64,000 bases of DNA from Lacihabitans soyangensis (lineage in GTDB: Bacteria; Bacteroidota; Bacteroidia; Cytophagales; Spirosomataceae): the NCBI RefSeq assembly GCF_024343775.1, contig NZ_RJUF01000194.1, positions 169,864 through 233,863 of the forward strand. Reading direction: 5' to 3'. The notes beneath the pieces were generated by a model, which was given only the letters and a program-made list of their open reading frames with translations, made no database searches and was not told the origin of the DNA. Both the position numbers and the translations under genes were made by a program. Shown here in pieces: positions 7,204 to 17,900 of the stretch. Each line of letters opens with the position of its first letter. Positions within the stretch are counted from its first letter, which is position 1.

Positions 7204-9891
7204 AAACTATTTAATTCAAAACTACTTATATTTTTTTTCATAGGTATTGTAAATTTTAATACTTCAAATGCCCAAGATTTACCTGTAGGCTTTGTTTCTG
7301 AAACTATTGTTAACCATAACGCTGGTTTAATTGGAATTGAGTTTGATTCTTTAGGCAGAGCCTATGCCTATGAAAAATCAGGGAAATTATGGTTTATTAA
7401 AAATGACACCATTTCTTCTACCCCTTTTTTAGATATAAGTTTTAAAACAGCCGAATGTTGTGAAAGCGGTCTACAAGGATTTGCTTTAGATCCCCAATAC
7501 TTGCAAAATGGCTATATATATTTAGCATATGTTATAAAAGAAGATTCCATACCTGGCAACCAGCTTGCTCCCGCTCCTTCTGTTGGAAGAATTAGCAGAT
7601 TTACGGTTATTAATCCTGCCTCTACCAACCCAATAGTGGATATGAATTCGGAATTTATCCTTATTGGCTCGAACTTTTCAAATGGATGGCCCATTACTTA
7701 TATTGGACATGTAGGAGGAGCATTGGCTTCTGGTACAGATGGTTCACTTCTATTCTCTGCAGGCGATGGAGCATCCTTTGGTGATGATAACGGCTCGGAC
7801 ACAACTTCGTATTTCCAGAAATCCCTTGATATAGGAATAATTACTTGGGATCAAAACATAGGTTCACTTAGAGCTCAAGAACTAAATTCTTTGAGCGGAA
7901 AAATATTAAGAATAGATAAAAATACTGGGCTAGGATTACCAGACAACCCTTATTATGATGGGAATAACCCGGGATCATTTGCTTCAAAAACCTATGCTAG
8001 AGGTTTGAGAAATCCTTGGAAATTACTCAAAATACCTCATACAGGTTCTATTTCGCAGCCTGGTAAATTTTTAATTGGAGACGTAGGAACAAACGTAGCA
8101 GAGGAGATTAACATTCTTGAAAATCCCGGAGAAAATTTTGGTTGGCCTTACTTTGAGGGTATTGATTTTGAAGATATTAATAGACCCCCCTCGCCACCAG
8201 CTGTTTGGAAAAAGCCTGCTTTAGCGATGAGAGACGCTATTTTTGGAAATATACATGGAAACAAAACTGAAGTAGGAACAATTTCTTTGCCTGGCGATAA
8301 CCTAAGTGGAAACGCCTCCATAGTTATTGGTGATTTTTATCATGATTTTGCTTCTTATCCGGAAATCTATCATGACAACTTATTCTTTGGAGATTTTGTG
8401 AGTAAAAATATTTACCGCACAAAATTTGATGCCAATTATAATCCAGAATTTATATATAAATTTGGTACTTTAAATGACCAAATCGCAGCCATTAGGACTT
8501 CCCCTGTTAATGGAGATTTGTACGTTTGTGTAATAGACTTATCAAACGCTACCTTTGGACAAATAATTAGAATTAAAGCCACAAATTCTAACTCAAACCC
8601 AATTTCAAAGATATTTTTGCCTGTTAATTATGGTACGTCAAGTTATATTATTTCACCTGATGCTAGCTTATCTTATGACCCAAATCCTAATGATAGTCTT
8701 TCCTATCATTGGGAACTATCAGATGGACAGACGAGCACTGGCCTAAAACCTTTTTTTAAAGTTGGAGACGCTAATAATTTAAACTATAATTTTATATGGT
8801 TAAAATTAAAAGTTACGGATTCAACAGGTGCTTTTTCGCAGGATTCTATAAAAATTCATTTTAATACGCAAAAGCCTACAGTTGATAATATACTCGCTGA
8901 TCCCAATTTGAATGAGTATGTTGATCAAAACGCTAGCAATAGTGCTCAGTTTACTGCCGCTGTTATAAATCCTACATCTGAACCTCTAAATTATAAGTGG
9001 GAAGTTTATGACAGCCATAACGGCCATAGGCACTTGGTAAATGTGAGCACAGACGCACAACCGAATTTTTCTTTACCTAATATTACTTGTGAGTCAGGTG
9101 CCAGCTATTGGGCCTTGGTTAGGTGTACCATTACTTCTGAAAAAGGATTATCAGATACCAAAGATTTATTATTTAGTAAAAATTGTTGGGGAACAAATCA
9201 AACACTAACTTTTGCTAAACCGTTGGATACTACCTACAACGTAAACAGAATTAAACTTACGGCTTCGGCTACATCATTACTTCCGATTACTTTTTTTACT
9301 ACTTCTGGTCCAGGTTCCATCTACAATGATTCTCTCCAGTTTATGTCGAAACCCGGTATTATTACCATTAGAGCAACCCAACACGGTCAGGAAAATGTCC
9401 ATAACATAGCACCATACAAAGAGCAAAGTTTGATTGTAAGGAAACCAAGAGTAAATCAATCATTAAGCTTTAATTTAATACCAAGTGCAAATAAACCCGC
9501 TTCTAGGTTGAAATTAAATGGAACTACCAATACAACAGATAGTGTCAGATTTCTAGTAATTAGTGGGCCAGCTCATATAATAGGAGACTCGCTTTTTGTT
9601 GATACTCTTGGCAAAGAAATTACCTTAATAGTCTATGTTGCAGGAACAGACGAACTAAATTTCGGATTTACTGAAAAGAAAATAACAACTTGTTTTGACG
9701 AAATCAATTTAACAACTTCTACAACGAATATTGATAATCCCATAAAGTCGAAAACTTTTATAATTTCAAATCAGCACCTCATCGACAACTGGAAATATTT
9801 TGCCGGAAATGCAATAGAACTTTTACCCGGTTTTAAAACACAATTAGGTTCAGTTTTTGAGGCCAAAATAGCTGGTTGTGATGAGAATTAG
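7201..9891 (+). CDS. Secreted PQQ-type sugar dehydrogenase with C-terminal sorting-like domain
   Basis: About 896 residues from ATT 7201 (see the ribosome-binding-site entry); starting at TTG 7501 would delete the signal peptide and the first blade. The N-terminus translated from 7201 is (M)KLFNSKLLIFFFIGIVNF followed by NTSNAQ, a good signal peptide. Residues about 30-430 form a glucose/sorbosone dehydrogenase beta-propeller: LIGIEFDSLGRAYAYEKSG, SGLQGFALDP, HVGGALASGTDGSL, YARGLRNPWKL, GDVGTNVAEEIN and ENFGWPYFEG. A PKD-like domain follows (SPDASLSYDPN, YHWELSDGQ), then Ig-like repeats. The last ~60 residues (NWKYFAGNAIELLPGF, GSVFEAKIAGC) resemble the Gly-Cys C-terminal domain shared with the protein at 35047. 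Likely role: periplasmic or surface oxidation of a sugar using PQQ. Confidence 0.82.
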   Translation: MKLFNSKLLIFFFIGIVNFNTSNAQDLPVGFVSETIVNHNAGLIGIEFDSLGRAYAYEKSGKLWFIKNDTISSTPFLDISFKTAECCESGLQGFALDPQYLQNGYIYLAYVIKEDSIPGNQLAPAPSVGRISRFTVINPASTNPIVDMNSEFILIGSNFSNGWPITYIGHVGGALASGTDGSLLFSAGDGASFGDDNGSDTTSYFQKSLDIGIITWDQNIGSLRAQELNSLSGKILRIDKNTGLGLPDNPYYDGNNPGSFASKTYARGLRNPWKLLKIPHTGSISQPGKFLIGDVGTNVAEEINILENPGENFGWPYFEGIDFEDINRPPSPPAVWKKPALAMRDAIFGNIHGNKTEVGTISLPGDNLSGNASIVIGDFYHDFASYPEIYHDNLFFGDFVSKNIYRTKFDANYNPEFIYKFGTLNDQIAAIRTSPVNGDLYVCVIDLSNATFGQIIRIKATNSNSNPISKIFLPVNYGTSSYIISPDASLSYDPNPNDSLSYHWELSDGQTSTGLKPFFKVGDANNLNYNFIWLKLKVTDSTGAFSQDSIKIHFNTQKPTVDNILADPNLNEYVDQNASNSAQFTAAVINPTSEPLNYKWEVYDSHNGHRHLVNVSTDAQPNFSLPNITCESGASYWALVRCTITSEKGLSDTKDLLFSKNCWGTNQTLTFAKPLDTTYNVNRIKLTASATSLLPITFFTTSGPGSIYNDSLQFMSKPGIITIRATQHGQENVHNIAPYKEQSLIVRKPRVNQSLSFNLIPSANKPASRLKLNGTTNTTDSVRFLVISGPAHIIGDSLFVDTLGKEITLIVYVAGTDELNFGFTEKKITTCFDEINLTTSTTNIDNPIKSKTFIISNQHLIDNWKYFAGNAIELLPGFKTQLGSVFEAKIAGCDEN

Positions 9892-10018
9892 GCTTCTAAG
9901 GGCAATACCTCGATATTAAACATATTGCTTGAATACTAGCAAAAATTACTCTATCGAACAGTTCGTCTCAGAAATAAAATATAGACCATTGATTTAAAAT
10001 AAAATTCAGCTCTAACCC

Positions 10019-10467
10019 GACTTTTTCTACAAGGTTTTTTCTTCGTCACCAGCAATATTGGTTTTTGGTGGTCGAAATTCCCGAAAGAAGAAAATGCCAA
10101 CAAAAAAATGGATTAAAAATCAAGCAACTATAACCTAAATCCTCTGAATTTTTTTTGGCTGGCAGATTGATAGCTACATATTTGATGGAGGCTTTTTCAA
10201 AAAAACTTACAAGATATATTCCCGAAATTATTCAGTCTTCCAAGTGCATTTCAGTTTAAGAACAGTTTCACTACCGTCATGAGTATTATAGCCACGTTTT
10301 TACTCATGAAAAAGAAAGTAGAAGCGTGGTGGATGTGGCTGGCCATTGACATCTTCAGTACTTATATGTATTTCGTAAAAGACGCGAAACTTTATTTACT
10401 GCTCTATTTTATTTCTGTATTATTACTTTTTTGGTGCTAGTTAATGGACTAGGAAGTGAAGGAAGGA
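10019..10467 (+). pseudogene. Degraded duplicate of pnuC
   Basis: DNA here aligns almost end to end with the last two thirds of pnuC (about 6350-6790). Shared stretches include ACAAGGTTTTTTCTT, CGGTTTTTGG-like text, TTGATAGC(C/T)AC(T/A)TATTTGATGG, ATGAAAAAGAAAGTAGAAGC, TGGTGGATGTGGCT, TATTTCGTAAAAGACG and AATGGACTAGGAAGTG. The first third of the gene is missing, and small indels and in-frame stops break the frame, for example around 10110-10160. It is a decayed paralogue, separated from intact pnuC by the sugar dehydrogenase gene. Confidence 0.9.
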
Positions 10468-10728
10468 CCCTTTTAGCTTGTAACTCCTTTCTTGTTTCCA
10501 AACAAACAAAAGAATTCGTTAACAACCTTTCCAGAAATACTGTTCGTCTGAATCATCTAATTTTCATAGCTGAATTTTTCTTAATTTTTAGTTGATTTAA
10601 TGGCATTTATTCTAATCCAAATTAGAAGCTAATTAGAATTTACTTAGAAATTCTAATCACGCTTTTCCATAAAAAAATAGCATTATAATTTCGGTTTAAA
10701 ATCAGAATAAATTGATTTCCCTCTATTT

Positions 10729-10774
10729 GTTTATGGTTAGAATTATCCATAAACCTAACCTCTTTTAGGTTTAT
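10729..10774 (+). promoter_or_regulatory. Two mutually exclusive hairpins in the leader of the glycosyltransferase gene
   Basis: Hairpin A pairs GTTTATGG (10729-10736) with CCATAAAC (10747-10754). Hairpin B pairs ATAAACCTAA (10749-10758) with TTAGGTTTAT (10765-10774), a perfect 10-bp stem with a 6-nt loop. They share ATAAAC at 10749-10754, so only one can form. Hairpin B ends 2 bp before the ATG at 10777 and would cover the ribosome-binding region. The rest of 10468-10728 is AT-rich with degenerate ATTAGAA words and no gene. Confidence 0.55.
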
Positions 10775-10776
10775 TA

Positions 10777-12570
10777 ATGAAGACACTCGTTGAAAAAACG
10801 CTATTAATTGCAACATTCACATTTGTAGTTTTTGTATGCTTCTACAATCTTAATTTTTTGGCTGTAAGAGCGTACGACGAAGGCAGAAATGCAGTAAATG
10901 CTTTCGAGATGTATCTCAATCCTACATCATTTTTATACACTACATTTGACAATCAAATAGACACATGGAACACCAAGCCACCTTTGCTCATATGGCTTCA
11001 AGTACTCTTTATGAATATTTTTGGGCCTGGAGAATGGGCCATTCGTTTACCTAGTGCTCTGGCCGGGATTGGTATCGCTTTTATGATTCTTTGGTTTGTT
11101 AAAAAATCGATTGGATCAACTTGGGTGGTTCTAACCAGTTGGTGTTTATTATTCTCCAATTGGTTATTCACGGGGGTTCACGTTTTGAGAACAGGTGATT
11201 ACGATGCCACTTTTACACTTTTTTCGTTGAGTTTTGTTTTTTGTTTTTATAATTATTCACAATCTAGGCATATCAAACCCTTGGTGATTTCGTGCATTTT
11301 CCTCACATTGGCGATACTTACCAAAGGTATTGCAGCTTTTTTTTTCTTACCAGGGATCTTTTTGTTCCTGATTCTCAACAAAAAACTGAAAGAAATTTTG
11401 CTTTCTTTGAATTTTTGGAAGGCTATCATCATACCGTTGGTTTTTGGGGTTGGGTATTATTTACTTAGAGAAATTCTAACGCCTGGTTATATTCATCAAA
11501 TTTGGATTAACGAAATTGCAGGGAGATATACACAAGTAGAGAACCATGGCAATGTAAAACAATTCGATTACTATTTTCAGCTTTTGCGAAACAGTTTCGG
11601 ACTTAAGGTACTGTCACTTGCTGCTATTTCGATTCCATTGTCGTTCCTAAATAAAAAATATTTGTCTTTTGTTACGTATTTAACATTACTCACCCTAACA
11701 TTTTTTCTCATTGTTTCCACCTCAAAAACAAAACTTTTTTGGTACATCGCTCCTGTAACACCGCTCATTAGTATTCTGGCAAGTATGGGTATTTTCTTGC
11801 TATTCGAAATAACCAAGGACTTGGTTAAAATTAAGCTACCCGAAGTAATTTACTTTCTAGCGGTTGTGTTTCTACTTTCCTACCCAAATATTAAGTCAGT
11901 TATTAACGACCGACTAAAACCTAGGGAAACCAACATACAGCAGTATTCATTGGCTTATAAACTTCGAAAAGCTCAAAAACTTAACAAACCTTTATCAGAA
12001 GAATTCAAATACGTAGACTTTGATCTTTACAAACCTCACTATTTGTTTTATTCGTATTTGTCAAATCGCAAATATGATTTTAGTAATTTCAATGAAACAA
12101 ATATTCAAAGTTTCGATAAAATCGCAGCAGATATTCCCGCCCTCAAAGCATACATTGAGAGCAATTTCCCAATAGTGAAAAAAGAAAAATTTGAAGATCT
12201 CATTTTTTATTCGATAGCCGAGTTTTCACATTCAAATGACGCTCGTCTCTTGCGTTTCCAAAAACACTGGGATAAAAATAAGGAAACTAAGCAAATAGAT
12301 ATCTTGAGAGACCCAAGTGATTCCACCAGTTATATTTTGATTAAAAACGAAGGTTTCAAGTTGGCCAGTTTAAGTTTATATTTTAGAAGAACAAACCCTG
12401 ACCAGACATTTGAGTACGATGTAGTCCACCTTTCTGACAACTGGGATTATAAAAACCACGAAGGATATGATTTGAAATTTATAAAACTAAGAAACCCCGC
12501 CAGCCAATTGGAATTAAAAGGCCTTGATTCTTCAGGCAACGAAATGTGGGTCCAAACAAAACCTTTATAA
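10777..12570 (+). CDS. ArnT/PMT-like membrane glycosyltransferase (GT39/GT83 type)
   Basis: 597 residues. The N-terminal helix is followed by a periplasmic loop with the acidic motif YDEGRNAVNAFEMY, equivalent to the DE(A/G)R motif that is catalytic in ArnT and protein mannosyltransferases, and by the family-like NTKPPLLIWLQ. Around ten further membrane helices extend to about residue 370, and a soluble periplasmic C-terminal domain follows. The family moves a sugar from a polyprenyl-phosphate donor to lipid A, protein or other acceptors on the outer face of the inner membrane. Donor and acceptor cannot be read here. The gene stands alone; manC, which makes GDP-mannose, is convergent immediately downstream and could be functionally related. 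Two alternative hairpins precede the start. Confidence 0.82.
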   Translation: MKTLVEKTLLIATFTFVVFVCFYNLNFLAVRAYDEGRNAVNAFEMYLNPTSFLYTTFDNQIDTWNTKPPLLIWLQVLFMNIFGPGEWAIRLPSALAGIGIAFMILWFVKKSIGSTWVVLTSWCLLFSNWLFTGVHVLRTGDYDATFTLFSLSFVFCFYNYSQSRHIKPLVISCIFLTLAILTKGIAAFFFLPGIFLFLILNKKLKEILLSLNFWKAIIIPLVFGVGYYLLREILTPGYIHQIWINEIAGRYTQVENHGNVKQFDYYFQLLRNSFGLKVLSLAAISIPLSFLNKKYLSFVTYLTLLTLTFFLIVSTSKTKLFWYIAPVTPLISILASMGIFLLFEITKDLVKIKLPEVIYFLAVVFLLSYPNIKSVINDRLKPRETNIQQYSLAYKLRKAQKLNKPLSEEFKYVDFDLYKPHYLFYSYLSNRKYDFSNFNETNIQSFDKIAADIPALKAYIESNFPIVKKEKFEDLIFYSIAEFSHSNDARLLRFQKHWDKNKETKQIDILRDPSDSTSYILIKNEGFKLASLSLYFRRTNPDQTFEYDVVHLSDNWDYKNHEGYDLKFIKLRNPASQLELKGLDSSGNEMWVQTKPL

Positions 12571-12707
12571 CCAACCATTAACCTAATTGGGCTAGAGAAA
12601 ATTGGCAATAGATTACTTCCACCCTCAATAGTTAAAAAAACAAATCGAATTTAACAATTTTCAGGATTGGAGCTGAAAGTATATTTGGGAGACCTTACTT
12701 GTCAAAA

Positions 12708-13781
12708 TCACACAAACTGCTTCCCGTAAGCTTCGGCTTTTGATACAAATTCTTTTACTTTCTGCTCGTCGTCTTTTTTACAAATCATCAAAACACCGTC
12801 AAATTCTGCCACTATGTAACCTTTCAAATCATTGATGACCACTAATTTATCTTTCGGGGTTTTTATGATACAATCCTCCACGTTGAATAACATCGCCTTA
12901 CCATCTATCACGTTGTTGACTTCATCTTTTTCAGAATTTTCATAAACAGATTTCCAAGTTCCGAGATCCGACCAACCGATGTCAGAGAGCACAACATACA
13001 CGTTTTCTGCTTTTTCCATCACGCCGTTGTCAATAGAAATTGAGCGGCATCTTGGATAAGCAGTGTCAAGAGCTTCTTTTTCTTTGTCGGTATAGAAATG
13101 TTTCTGGGCTATTCTGAAGGCATCAGCTACTTCTGGTAGGTGTGAATCAAAGGCCTTTGTGATTGATTGCAAACTCCAAACGAATATGCCACCGTTCCAG
13201 ACGTAGTCGCCACTAGCGAGAAACATTTCGGCCAGTTCTAGGTTGGGCTTTTCTGTAAATGTCCTTACTTTTTTTACTTCATTTACGTCGGTGTCGTCAA
13301 ACTGTATGTAGCCGTAGCCCGTGTCTGGCCTAGTTGGTTTTATACCCAATGTGACCAAAACATCGTATTTTGATGAAAAATCTAAAGCCAGATTTATTCT
13401 GTTCCTAAACTCTTCCTCTTTCAAAATAATGTGATCCGCTGGAGCAACAACTATTTGTGCATTGGCATTTTGCTTAGCTATTTTGTACGATGCATAAGCT
13501 ATACAAGGTGCCGTATTTCTACGACTTGGCTCTAATAGAATTTGATCATCCGTCAGAAAAGGTAACTGAGTCTTTGTAATTTCAAAATATTCTGGAGAAG
13601 TTACAACATATATGTTTTCGTTTGGACAAATACCTACAAATCTGTCGGCGGTTTGTTGAATAAGGGTACGGCCCGTTCCCAGTATGTCGTGGAATTGCTT
13701 AGGAAACGTTTGACGACTGAAAGGCCAGAACCTGGTCCCTACCCCTCCTGCCATTATAATCAAGAAATTATTCGATGTCAT
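12708..13781 (-). CDS. manC: Mannose-1-phosphate guanylyltransferase
   Basis: 357 residues. The nucleotide-binding signature is at residues 12-22 (GGVGTRFWPFS), followed by FPKQFHDILGTGRTLIQQT; VAPADHIIL and the active-site FTEKPNLELAE also fit. The protein has the single nucleotidyltransferase domain of the short bacterial form, without the C-terminal isomerase (cupin) domain of bifunctional ManC/AlgA. It converts mannose-1-phosphate and GTP to GDP-mannose and pyrophosphate, feeding GDP-mannose and GDP-fucose dependent surface polysaccharides or glycoprotein glycans. It lies 2 bp downstream of the DUF3089 gene on the same strand and is very likely co-transcribed with it. Confidence 0.93.
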   Translation of the reverse strand: MTSNNFLIIMAGGVGTRFWPFSRQTFPKQFHDILGTGRTLIQQTADRFVGICPNENIYVVTSPEYFEITKTQLPFLTDDQILLEPSRRNTAPCIAYASYKIAKQNANAQIVVAPADHIILKEEEFRNRINLALDFSSKYDVLVTLGIKPTRPDTGYGYIQFDDTDVNEVKKVRTFTEKPNLELAEMFLASGDYVWNGGIFVWSLQSITKAFDSHLPEVADAFRIAQKHFYTDKEKEALDTAYPRCRSISIDNGVMEKAENVYVVLSDIGWSDLGTWKSVYENSEKDEVNNVIDGKAMLFNVEDCIIKTPKDKLVVINDLKGYIVAEFDGVLMICKKDDEQKVKEFVSKAEAYGKQFV

Positions 13782-13783
13782 GT

Positions 13784-14827
13784 TTATTCAATATAGTTTT
13801 TCACACGCAAAGCTACGTTTTCTCTGACATTCATCCAAAAAAGATTATAATCGGCAAAATGCCAGATTTTAGTTTTTATAAACGCCTTGCCAAAAACCTT
13901 TGGTTTTTTGATCCATAATAACCCCTCAGAGGCTTTAGAAGATACTATTTGGGGTGATACTTTGAATTTCAGACCAACTGTTCCTTTATGAAGGGAATAA
14001 TCCGTAAAAATATCTTCATTAGTCCAAATTATGGGATTCACGAGTTGTGACTTATGTAATCCATTTTTATAATAATCTGGAAAATAACCATTTGAAAACG
14101 TGTTCCAACTCACATACCCGCCAATTTCCTCAGGTTTTGTACTCAGTTTTATATTCTTAAACATGCTGTCATTTACAGGCATGCCCACCAAATACGCCGT
14201 CACAAGTTTTTCTTTAAGTGGTTTTTCATCAAAAAAATCTTGTAATAGTCTGATAGCATGCAAAGTACCTTGACTATGAGCAGCTATCAGGATGGGTCTG
14301 TTCTGATTGAAGTGGCTGAGATAGTACTCAAAAGCCATTTTCACATCGGAGTAGGCCAAATCCAAAGCCTTTTTAGCAGAGACCGAATCCTTTGTCAGGA
14401 AAACAGAATAATGAGCCTGTCTGTATCGTGGAGCATATACTTTACAGCTTCCGTTAAATACCGTTGCCTGGTTTTTAATGGCTGAGTTATCTATTTTGGC
14501 GTTCAGCTTTTGGTCTTCTGTAGAGGCATTCCACGTATACTCATTCTCCGGCAATTGGGTGTAAATAGTCGGATAAATATAAAACACATCAGCTGGGGCC
14601 TTGGCTTGATTATCGCCCATAACATTCTTGGATTTTGGAAGAAGGTCAGCCATATCGCTTATCGTAGGCAAAGCGGCCCAACTCTGGTTCTCCGAGTAAT
14701 TGGGCACTTTAGGCAATGGCCCAACATTGAAGTCATTGATAATGAGAATTTTATTCTGAGAATTAGCCTCTAGTGACCCCACAACCATGAATAGTACGAA
14801 TATTTGAGTAAAAATTATTCTAATCAT
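13784..14827 (-). CDS. DUF3089 alpha/beta-hydrolase-like secreted protein
   Basis: 347 residues. A signal peptide (IFTQIFVLFMVVGSLEANSQ) is followed by the DUF3089 hallmarks: ADVFYIYPTIY, APRYRQAHYSVF and the nucleophile elbow LIAAHSQGTLHAIRLL, whose Ser would be the catalytic nucleophile of an alpha/beta hydrolase. The late segment HKGTVGLKFKV is also typical. Substrate unknown. It is the first gene of a two-gene unit with manC 2 bp downstream. The divergent gene at 14925 is a TonB receptor, so the 97-bp AT-rich gap carries both promoters. Confidence 0.85.
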   Translation of the reverse strand: MIRIIFTQIFVLFMVVGSLEANSQNKILIINDFNVGPLPKVPNYSENQSWAALPTISDMADLLPKSKNVMGDNQAKAPADVFYIYPTIYTQLPENEYTWNASTEDQKLNAKIDNSAIKNQATVFNGSCKVYAPRYRQAHYSVFLTKDSVSAKKALDLAYSDVKMAFEYYLSHFNQNRPILIAAHSQGTLHAIRLLQDFFDEKPLKEKLVTAYLVGMPVNDSMFKNIKLSTKPEEIGGYVSWNTFSNGYFPDYYKNGLHKSQLVNPIIWTNEDIFTDYSLHKGTVGLKFKVSPQIVSSKASEGLLWIKKPKVFGKAFIKTKIWHFADYNLFWMNVRENVALRVKNYIE

Positions 14828-14924
14828 TTTATGATTATTTTTTGATTTTATTGTATTGAAATAATTTTAATGCTTATTTTTGACCTTTATTTTCATTCAT
14901 TAACCAAATAATGCTGCCTTAATT

Positions 14925-17900
14925 ATGAGTAAAATTTACCCAAACCTAAAAAAATTATTCCTCTTTGTAGCTATTTGTCTTATTAATGTAAGTTTTACAT
15001 TCGGACAAACAGTGATTTCAGGAATGATTTCTGACTCCAAAACCAAAGAGCCTTTGGTGGGTGTGAGTGTGCAAATCAAAGGAAAAGTAATTGGAACTAT
15101 CACTGACGTAAAAGGAAAGTTTGAATTTACTACATCAACTCCATTACCACTTCAATTGGTAATTTCATCAGTTGGCTACAAAGCACAAGAGTATACTGTA
15201 AACTCCGAAAATGCAGCCATCAACATCAGTCTTGAAGACCAAGACATTATGGGTCAGGAAATTGTAGTATCTGCTTCTCGTGTAGAGGAAAGTGTAATGA
15301 AATCTGCCGTCACTGTGGAAAAGTTGGACCTTAGAGCTATCCGCGAAACAGCTGCTCCAAGTTTTTATGACGCTATCGCTAACATGAAGGGTGTGGATAT
15401 GACAACTCAGGGCTTATTGTTCAAATCTATAAACATGAGAGGGTTTGGTGCCACAGGTAACCCTAGAACCGTGCAAATGATAGATGGTATGGATAACTCG
15501 GCCCCTGGATTAAATTTCCCAGTGGATAATATCGTGGGTATGCCAGAATTGGATGTGGAATCAGTTGAAATTTTGCCTGGTGCTGCTTCTGCCTTGTATG
15601 GACCAAATGCCATTAACGGTTTAGTTTTGATGAATTCGAAAAGCCCGTTTTTGTACCAAGGCCTTAGCAGTACATTGAAAACTGGCGTAATGAATGAAAG
15701 TAGTAGAACAAGAGCTACAACTCCTTTCTATGACTTTTCTATCAGATATGCAAAGGCTTTTAATAACAAAACTGCATTTAAATTAAATTTAGCGTATATC
15801 GGTGCAGACGACTGGGAGGCCAACAATTATACCAACTTAAATGTTGGCGGTGTAGAAAATGGCACTAGAGGTGCAGGTGTAGATCCTGATTATGATGGTC
15901 AGAATATTTATGGCGATGAAGTACAAGCTAACATGCTCACAGTAGCCAACGGACTAGTAGCCGCTAAACTTTTGCCAGCCGCAGCTACTGCTCTAATTCC
16001 AAATGCTCCTGTAAGTAGAACTGGATTTTTGGAAAGAGATTTAGTAGACTACAATACGAAATCATTTAAAACTAATGTGGCTTTACACCATAGATTTAGC
16101 GAGAAAGTTGAATTTATAGCTCAAGCCAATTTTGGATTGGGAACTACCGTATATACAGGAGCCGCTAGATACTCATTATCAAATTTTAGAATAGGCCAAT
16201 ACAAAGCTGAGTTAAAAGGAGATAATTTTAACTTGAGAGCTTATACAACACTTGAAAATTCAGGTCAATCGTATGCTTCGGGCTTGTCGGCACTAGGTAT
16301 GCTGAACGAGATCAAACCACATGCAACATGGTTTGGGCAGTACGTAGGTGCTTTCGCACAAGCCAGAGGTGCTGGACAAGCCGAGGCGGCTGCTCACCTT
16401 ACCGCAAGAGGGGTTGCTGATGCCGGACTACCAGCTACTCAAACTGATGCTCTAAACAACTTGGCGGAAAAATATCACAATATTTCTATTTCACAAGGTG
16501 GCGGTGCATTTGACGACAAATCTAAATTATTTCACGCCGAAGGATTTTATAATTTTAAAAATGAAGTGAAATTCATTGATTTAATGGTAGGTGCCAACGT
16601 AAGAAGATACCAATTGGCTTCTAATGGTACTTTGTTCGCTGATTTGAAAGAAGGTAGATCTGGTGTAATTAACATAGACGAATTTGGGGGATTTTTACAG
16701 GCATCAAAGAGCATGTTTAAAGACCATTTTAAGTTGACAGGATCAATGAGATATGATAAAAACGAAAACTTTGAAGGTCAGTTTACTCCAAGAATTTCTG
16801 GTGTATTTACATTTGGCCAACATAACATTAGATTGTCATATCAATCAGGTTTTAGAATTCCTACTACTCAAAACCAGTATATCGATTTGTTTGCAGGAGC
16901 GGGAACTTTAATTGGTGGATTACCAGAATTTGATGCGAGATATAAATTAGCCACAGGTATTCCTGTACAAAGTTTAGCTCCAGCAAATGTTGCTAAATAT
17001 GCCGCAGATCCAGCTGTTCAAGCCCAAGCTACGCAGTATGCAACTGCCGCTGTTACTGCTCAAGCTACACCTGCAATTACGGCTGGAGTGAATGCAGCTA
17101 TAGAGGCTCAAGTTAAACAAGGAGTTACTGCTGCAATTACTCAACAAGTAACAGCTGGAGTTACAGCAGCCATTACACAACAAGTTACAGCTGCCGTAAC
17201 CGCTCAAGTTACGGCTGCCGTAAATGCTGCAGTTGCCGCTGGAACATTAACTCAAGCCGCTGCTGCCGCCGCTATACAAGCTCAGGTTGCTGCCGCCTTG
17301 CCTGCACAAGTTACAGCTGCCCTAACGGCTAATCTACAGGCTGAGGTTGCCAAAGCATTACCTGGAGCCTTGGCCGCAAATTTGAATACTGAAGTTGCAA
17401 AAGCTCTTCCAGGTGCATTAGCAGCAAATTTCCAACCTGCTTTCAACGCGGAACTACAAAAAGCATTAACTGCTAACGTTCCTGGTGTTGTAGCACAGGT
17501 ATTACCTGCGTTTGCTCTGGCCAAAATACCTAAGTATCAAGTTAAAGCCCTACAGCCTGAAAGAATTCAATCTTATGAAATTGGATACAAAGGCTTAATT
17601 GGCAAAAAGGTGTTTATTGACGCGTACCATTATTGGAGTATATATACTAACTTTATCGGTGGCACTTCAATTGTTGTTCCTACTGCACCAGCAGGCCCGG
17701 GCTTACCTATCGAATCGGGTGTAGCTAGTGCCTCTACCCGTTTGGCATACTCAAGACCTTCGAATACTGGATCAGAAATTAGAGTAAAAGGTTGGGCTGG
17801 AAATATTAATTACGCCCTACCAAAAGGATTTAACATTGGTGGAAATATCGCCTTTAACGAACTAACAGGTTTTACTGTAACACCTGAGCAACAATATGCT

